The notes below the pieces were generated by a model. It was given only the letters and a program-made list of their open reading frames with translations, did no database searches and had not been told where the DNA came from. Of a stretch of DNA of 64,000 nt, positions 59,304 through 64,000 are shown piece by piece; within the stretch, counting starts at the first letter, position 1; each line of letters begins with the position of its first letter. The stretch is from Bidens hawaiensis (Eukaryota; Streptophyta; Magnoliopsida; Asterales; Asteraceae): NCBI GenBank assembly GCA_021521415.1, contig JAIQDT010009059.1, positions 49,887 through 113,886 of the forward strand. Direction: 5' to 3'. The position numbers were made by a program, and so were the translations under genes.

Positions 59304-62300
59304 TGTAACGATTCCGGCAAATCCAGGTATACCCTAGCCGGAATATACTATTTACGTGTCATTTAATATTGATTATGTGAGTTATAGTACGTTTATACGA
59401 GTATATATGATTCACAGTATGAATCATACTCAATTATATAATGAATCGTATTGGAATTACGATCAACCAATGAACGATTATTGAAACCCGAACGAATCGG
59501 GAATCACATTATATATGAAGTATAAAATGTTTAGTGATGTGCACGAAGTAATAATGCTTCGGGATAGGTGAATTATAGCACGGAAAAAGGAATTCGATTT
59601 AATGGTACGTCGGTACGCTAAACGAAACCTTTAACACCAAACCAAGCAAGAGACGGTCAATCAAGCCGAAAAAGATGCGTAATTATTAATAAAATGATGT
59701 TTTAATGTCATGGGTTAAGTTTTTTTAAAGTTTTTAAATCAGTTTTATATAAATTTTATTTTAACCCGAAAAACAACCAATTTAGGCTCGTTTTAAGCCG
59801 AACTACGAGTTTAAACGAGAAACGAACTGAACCAGATTATCCACAACATTATCCGGATTACGGGAATCCGAGTGTGTGGTTAATATTGAAGTGTGGGGGC
59901 CCACCCCAACCTCTCACTTGGCCGATCGGCCAAGTTGATAATATCACACAATTTTTTCTTTTCTTTTTATTACAACCCATTCACTCAAGAACAACTCTCC
60001 CATTTTCTCTCAAATCCCTCTCATATCTTTCAAGTTTGCATCCAATTTCATCATATTAACCAAGATATTGGAAGGTATAAGCATGTTATATTGCATAATC
60101 TTTGATTTTATTTACTTAGTTTGAGTTATTTTTGCAAGAAACAAAAGGGTTCCAAGTGACATATGGGTGAAAACCCGAGATGGAACCAATCCTTGCACGA
60201 TCAAGGGATGTATACAAGTTATACAAAGGATCTTGATCCAAGTAATTAGTTAAAAGTGTTTAGAATGAATTTTTACGGTCAAAATAGTTGTTTTGATGTT
60301 CTAACCGACACTAGGAAAGAAATGGCTTGATTGTTGGTATAGTTTGCTTGGTGTGGTGTTGTTGTGCTTGTAAGTGTTGTATCTAGCGGCTAGCAAAGGC
60401 TAGAAACCGAGATCCTTGTGATCCAAAGCTAGAAAACACAAGATAGTTCGGTTTTCGTGTGTATGAGAAAGTTGGACAGATTTTCGTGTGCTTAGAGTCG
60501 GATCACGAAATTTCACAGAGATGATCTACACATGAAAATATGAGATCTGTGAATTTTTGGTAATTTTTGGATAAAAGATGAATATTTGGTGAATTTAATG
60601 CTCGGTTTTGGCCAAAAATAGTGAAAAATAGCAAAACATGATGAAAAATTCTGGAAAATTTAAGATAAGCTTTTTATCACATATAAAAGTCACCCACAAA
60701 ATTTGAGCTCAGTTGGAAAAGTCTAAGTAGGCTTTTCGGTGAAACGAGTTCTAGGGCTTTCTAGCTCGGTTTTGGGTGAAAAGGGCTTGAAAAATGAGTT
60801 TTAAAATCTGGAAAAATTCCAGAAAGTTATGAGGATTACAAGGATAATCCCAGAAAAATTTGGTATTTTTCTAAAGTGTTTTGGTATTTTTGACATATTT
60901 AGTATTTTAATAAGATTTGAAAATAGATAAATATATGTAAATTTACGAAAATAAATCTGGAAAAATTCCAGAAAGTTATGAGGATGACAAGGATCATCCC
61001 AGAAAAATTTGGTATTTTTCTAAAGTGTTTTGGTATTTTTGACATATTTAGTATTTTAATAAGATTTGAAAATAGATAAATATATGTAAATTTATGAAAA
61101 TAAATCTGGAAAAATTCCAGAGAGTTATGAGAATGACAAGGATCATTCCAGAAAAATTTGGGATTTTTCTGAAGTGTTTTGGTATTTTTGATATTTTTAG
61201 TGTTTTAATGAGATTTAAAAATAGGTAAATAAATGCAAATATAGGAAAATAAATCTGGAAAATTTTATAAAATGTTCTTTCTGTCAAAATAAGTTTTGAG
61301 CAAAATTTCAAGACCCGAGACTAAACGGGTAATTATTTGTGCTAAAATGAACATAAAAACAATTAGTTAAAGCTTAAAACGTGTAAACCGGCAAAGTTCG
61401 CATAAGCGAGCTGACTGGTACACGAAAAACTTTAAAATAGACCATTTTCATAAATCTAAGTAAATTAAGTAAAAATAAATCATCCGAAAATAATTCGGAT
61501 GATTTGGGTAATTTTACCCGATGTTACCGTTTCCGACACCGAAATACCGGAAACGGGCCCCGCGGCCAAACGGGGTGTCAAACCGAGCTATAATTTCATC
61601 ACTTTAACTAAATTGACTGTCAAACTCTAAGCAATGTCACAATCTGAGTCCTTAGAAGTGTCACGGGGTTAACATTGTCCCCGAATCGAGTACAGTACTG
61701 GGTTAACAGTGTTCCCAGATGTACCGATTTATACATATTTAAGTTATGGGAATTGTATAGTAACGGCTAGATATTATATTACAGATCCAGGCACGTAGCT
61801 GTTCCTTATATTACTCATCGACTCACAAAAGGTGAGTTTTCACGAGCCCCTTTTAATGAATTGTTTTAATTATATTTTCCCGGGGCGGAAAACATGTCTT
61901 ATTTAAAGTATTTAAGTACATACCGATCGTATGGAAATACTTGTACATTTATATATATATGGGCTGATGCATAGAATATATAAAATGTTTATAATGTATT
62001 ATTGTTCTGGGGTAACATAGTTCCCAGGGGTTGTTATTGTTCTGGGGTAACATAGTTCCCAGGGGTATTTATTGTTCTGGGGTAACATAGTTCCCAGGGG
62101 TTATTATTATTCTGGGGTAACATAGTTCCCAGGGGTTATTGTTGTTCTGGGGGTAACATAGTTCCCAGGGGTTGTTATTGTTCTGGGGTAACATAGTTCC
62201 CAGGGGTATTTATTGTTCTGGGGTAACATAGTTCCCAGAAAGATATTGGAAATGTTCTGGGGTAACAAAGTTCCCAGCATGATTATATTGTTAATAAATG

Positions 62301-62650
62301 ATTATTAAAATGATTTGTCAGTGTTTATTTAAATTAGTGAAACTCACCAACTATTCGTAGTTGACCCGTTTTCTTTACATGTTTTCTAGGTATGCCCAAG
62401 TTGGATTGATTGATGTTTGCTTAACTATCTGCGCTACCTGTTGGAAGCTTGCTGCTCTTTGTTTTGTAATGAATTTATTAATGTCTTATCGGTAAAATAT
62501 GTGTGTAACACCTAGACAGTAATGAAACTCGCAACGATGTAATATGTTATAAATTAATGTAGTGGTATTTTCTTTATAAGCAATGCTGTTGATATCAGAT
62601 GTGTCTGTTGCATCCCGTGTACGTTTCCGCTGCGGTTACGGGGTGTTACA
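59304..62650 (+). repeat. 3' LTR of the intact Gypsy element
   Basis: TGTAACGATTCC to GGGGTGTTACA, near-identical to the 5' LTR (three differences found). It contains the same palindrome (59917), 149-base repeats (from 60807), hairpin and 36-base array. Confidence 0.97.
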
Positions 62651-62655
62651 AGATC

Positions 62656-64000
62656 ATACCAGCTAAACCAACTATAACACAATAACCGAAATCAGATTTC
62701 ATGAACTGAAGACAACAGCTAAAACAAACTTTAAAACGATTTCTTAACACATTTGTTTCGACAAGAGTAATCAAGAAGAAAAAAAAGTAAATGAAATAAA
62801 ATAAAACCAAAAACAACAAATAAAGCAAAGTTAATCACCCGGTCTTCTTGTAATTTAGCTAAAATTTGGGATCAAATTTCAGTTTTTGATAAAATTACCG
62901 CATTTATGAAAAGATCCGAACATGGAATCTTATTAATTAAGATGCTTTCACAAAGGTTCATGTTCAGCGTTATTATGACATAAAGAAACAGGTTGATAGC
63001 AGGTATAACGAACTTAGCATGATTTTCATTGCATCAGTGATATGAATTATGTTCAGTTCGGCATAAAGCTTAGATGGACATCACTCATGGACCTGTGATG
63101 CCTCCTATCTCTTCTCAAAGCGTATTTGGCTTTCCCATATCACCCCAATTTGACTTCAACCCCCTAGTGCTTGATCAAAAGAAATTTTATAGATAATTAA
63201 ACAAAATTTTGAGCTTTAAGGTTGAACGTTGGACTTACAAGCCATCCGGACTTACAGGCCTTTCATTCGAGATATAACAAGACTTACTTTTATGCCCCCA
63301 TCTCTGTAGTTCTAGTTTGACCCTTTAAGCTTTTAAAATACGAATTTTTTAATAACACAATAATCAATTTTTTTATTTTTTTTTCTTTTTCCTTTTTTTT
63401 AACTTAAGCAATAACTTAGAAACATAATATTTTTGGTGATCAAGACACTAACGGGCTCGTGTATGACTGGGTAATTACTTTTATGCCTATCATTCGGAGA
63501 GATGTATATGGAGACATGCACATTTCTTCAAAATGACTCTCCACAGTAAGTTCAGCAAATTTAGTTTATATCACTTCAACTTTTAAGCACCATGGAAAGC
63601 TACCATACAAATCAATGACTGTTCTAGAGCCTTTTAAGCTTAATAACTTCACCCGTTATGCACACAAAAACAACTTATCCATCATTTTCCAAAGGTTGGA
63701 TCAATTTTCATTTGAAAATATTTTGAAGCTTCTAAAAAAGATGTTAAGTGAATAATCATATCACTTCCCAAGAGTTACAGAAGACACACATGTTAAGAAC
63801 TCAATCACCCCGGTCATTCTTCAGTTTTCAGGTAAATGGCTATCACGTATGACCACTGGTGGTTAACAGGACCAAAACACATATGAGAATACGTGTCCCT
63901 CCAACTTGGAATTGCCGACATAATTTTAAGTGAAAGAATTCAAAACATAAAAACACATCACAATTGCCCCGGATGCATTCAGTCTTTAGATAAATGGCTA
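62656..64000 (-). other. Continuation of Copia 3 internal sequence
   Basis: It resumes after the AGATC duplication. It is AT-rich and I recognise no domain in any frame. The strand is inferred from the Copia 3 LTR at 49115. The short frame at 62646-62828 overlaps the LTR edge and is not a gene. Confidence 0.45.

Larger units (their letters stand above)
49868..62650 (+). mobile_element. Complete Ty3/Gypsy LTR retrotransposon (Tekay/Del-type chromovirus), apparently intact
   Basis: 12,783 bases: 5' LTR 49868-53213, primer site 53219-53230, an upstream ORF (53577-54203), Gag-Pol (54570-59267), purine tract 59294-59303 and 3' LTR 59304-62650. The target duplication AGATC is perfect (49863-49867 and 62651-62655). 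The LTRs are 3346 and 3347 bases. Reading them side by side I find only three differences: C/A at 51410 versus 60846, T/G at 52183 versus 61619, and one extra G near 62150. That makes the insertion very recent. Domain order RT-RNaseH-integrase places it in Gypsy. A C-terminal chromodomain-like segment and long LTRs point to the Tekay/Del group, inferred by resemblance. Confidence 0.97.

Overview
The window is plant nuclear DNA and holds no recognisable host gene. Nearly all of it is nested transposable elements, mostly LTR retrotransposons plus one large CACTA (En/Spm) DNA transposon and several MITEs. The long extra ORF at the left edge belongs to a family I know from Copia elements of the daisy family (it has the conserved FNFSKMIFDGM block). 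The Ty3/Gypsy polyprotein also resembles copies from lettuce, sunflower and Tanacetum, so an Asteraceae genome is likely. No tRNA or rRNA gene, CRISPR array or bacterial-type operon is present.

Layout. 1-6110: 3' part of a Copia element with a huge extra ORF, broken only by in-frame stops, then a polypurine tract and a 3' LTR. 6240-6970: a Gypsy-type LTR with a 31-bp minisatellite. 7000-11140: AT-rich relics, MITEs and a fragment of a PIF/Harbinger-type Myb/NAM-associated gene. 11142-13290: an old Gypsy LTR. 14167-30874: a CACTA transposon (3-bp TAA duplication, matching termini, transposase relics on both strands) that carries MITEs, simple repeats, a zinc-finger fragment and a 2.28-kb solo LTR with a perfect GTTCT duplication. 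30878-38200: LTR relics in inverted arrangement and a fold-back MULE-like element. 38870-47170: a minus-strand Copia whose 3' LTR contains a piece of a Gypsy element and whose gag is split by a solo LTR. 47607-49114: a second minus-strand Copia, cut by a third Copia (from 49115). The third Copia is in turn cut by the centrepiece, a complete Ty3/Gypsy element at 49868-62650.

The Gypsy element (12.8 kb) is the only intact coding unit. It has two 3.35-kb LTRs with only three differences that I could find, an AGATC target duplication, an initiator-Met tRNA primer site, a polypurine tract and one open 1565-residue Gag-Pol with all catalytic motifs and a chromodomain-like tail. Between the primer site and gag lies a second intact ORF (208 residues, Ser/Pro/Thr-rich, with a C-terminal hydrophobic segment). 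I do not recognise it; it is the best candidate for something undescribed. Splice-acceptor-like sequences end immediately before both ORFs, which suggests separate spliced messages. Time order read from the nesting: Copia 2, then Copia 3, then Gypsy; CACTA, then solo LTR D; Copia 1, then solo LTR B.
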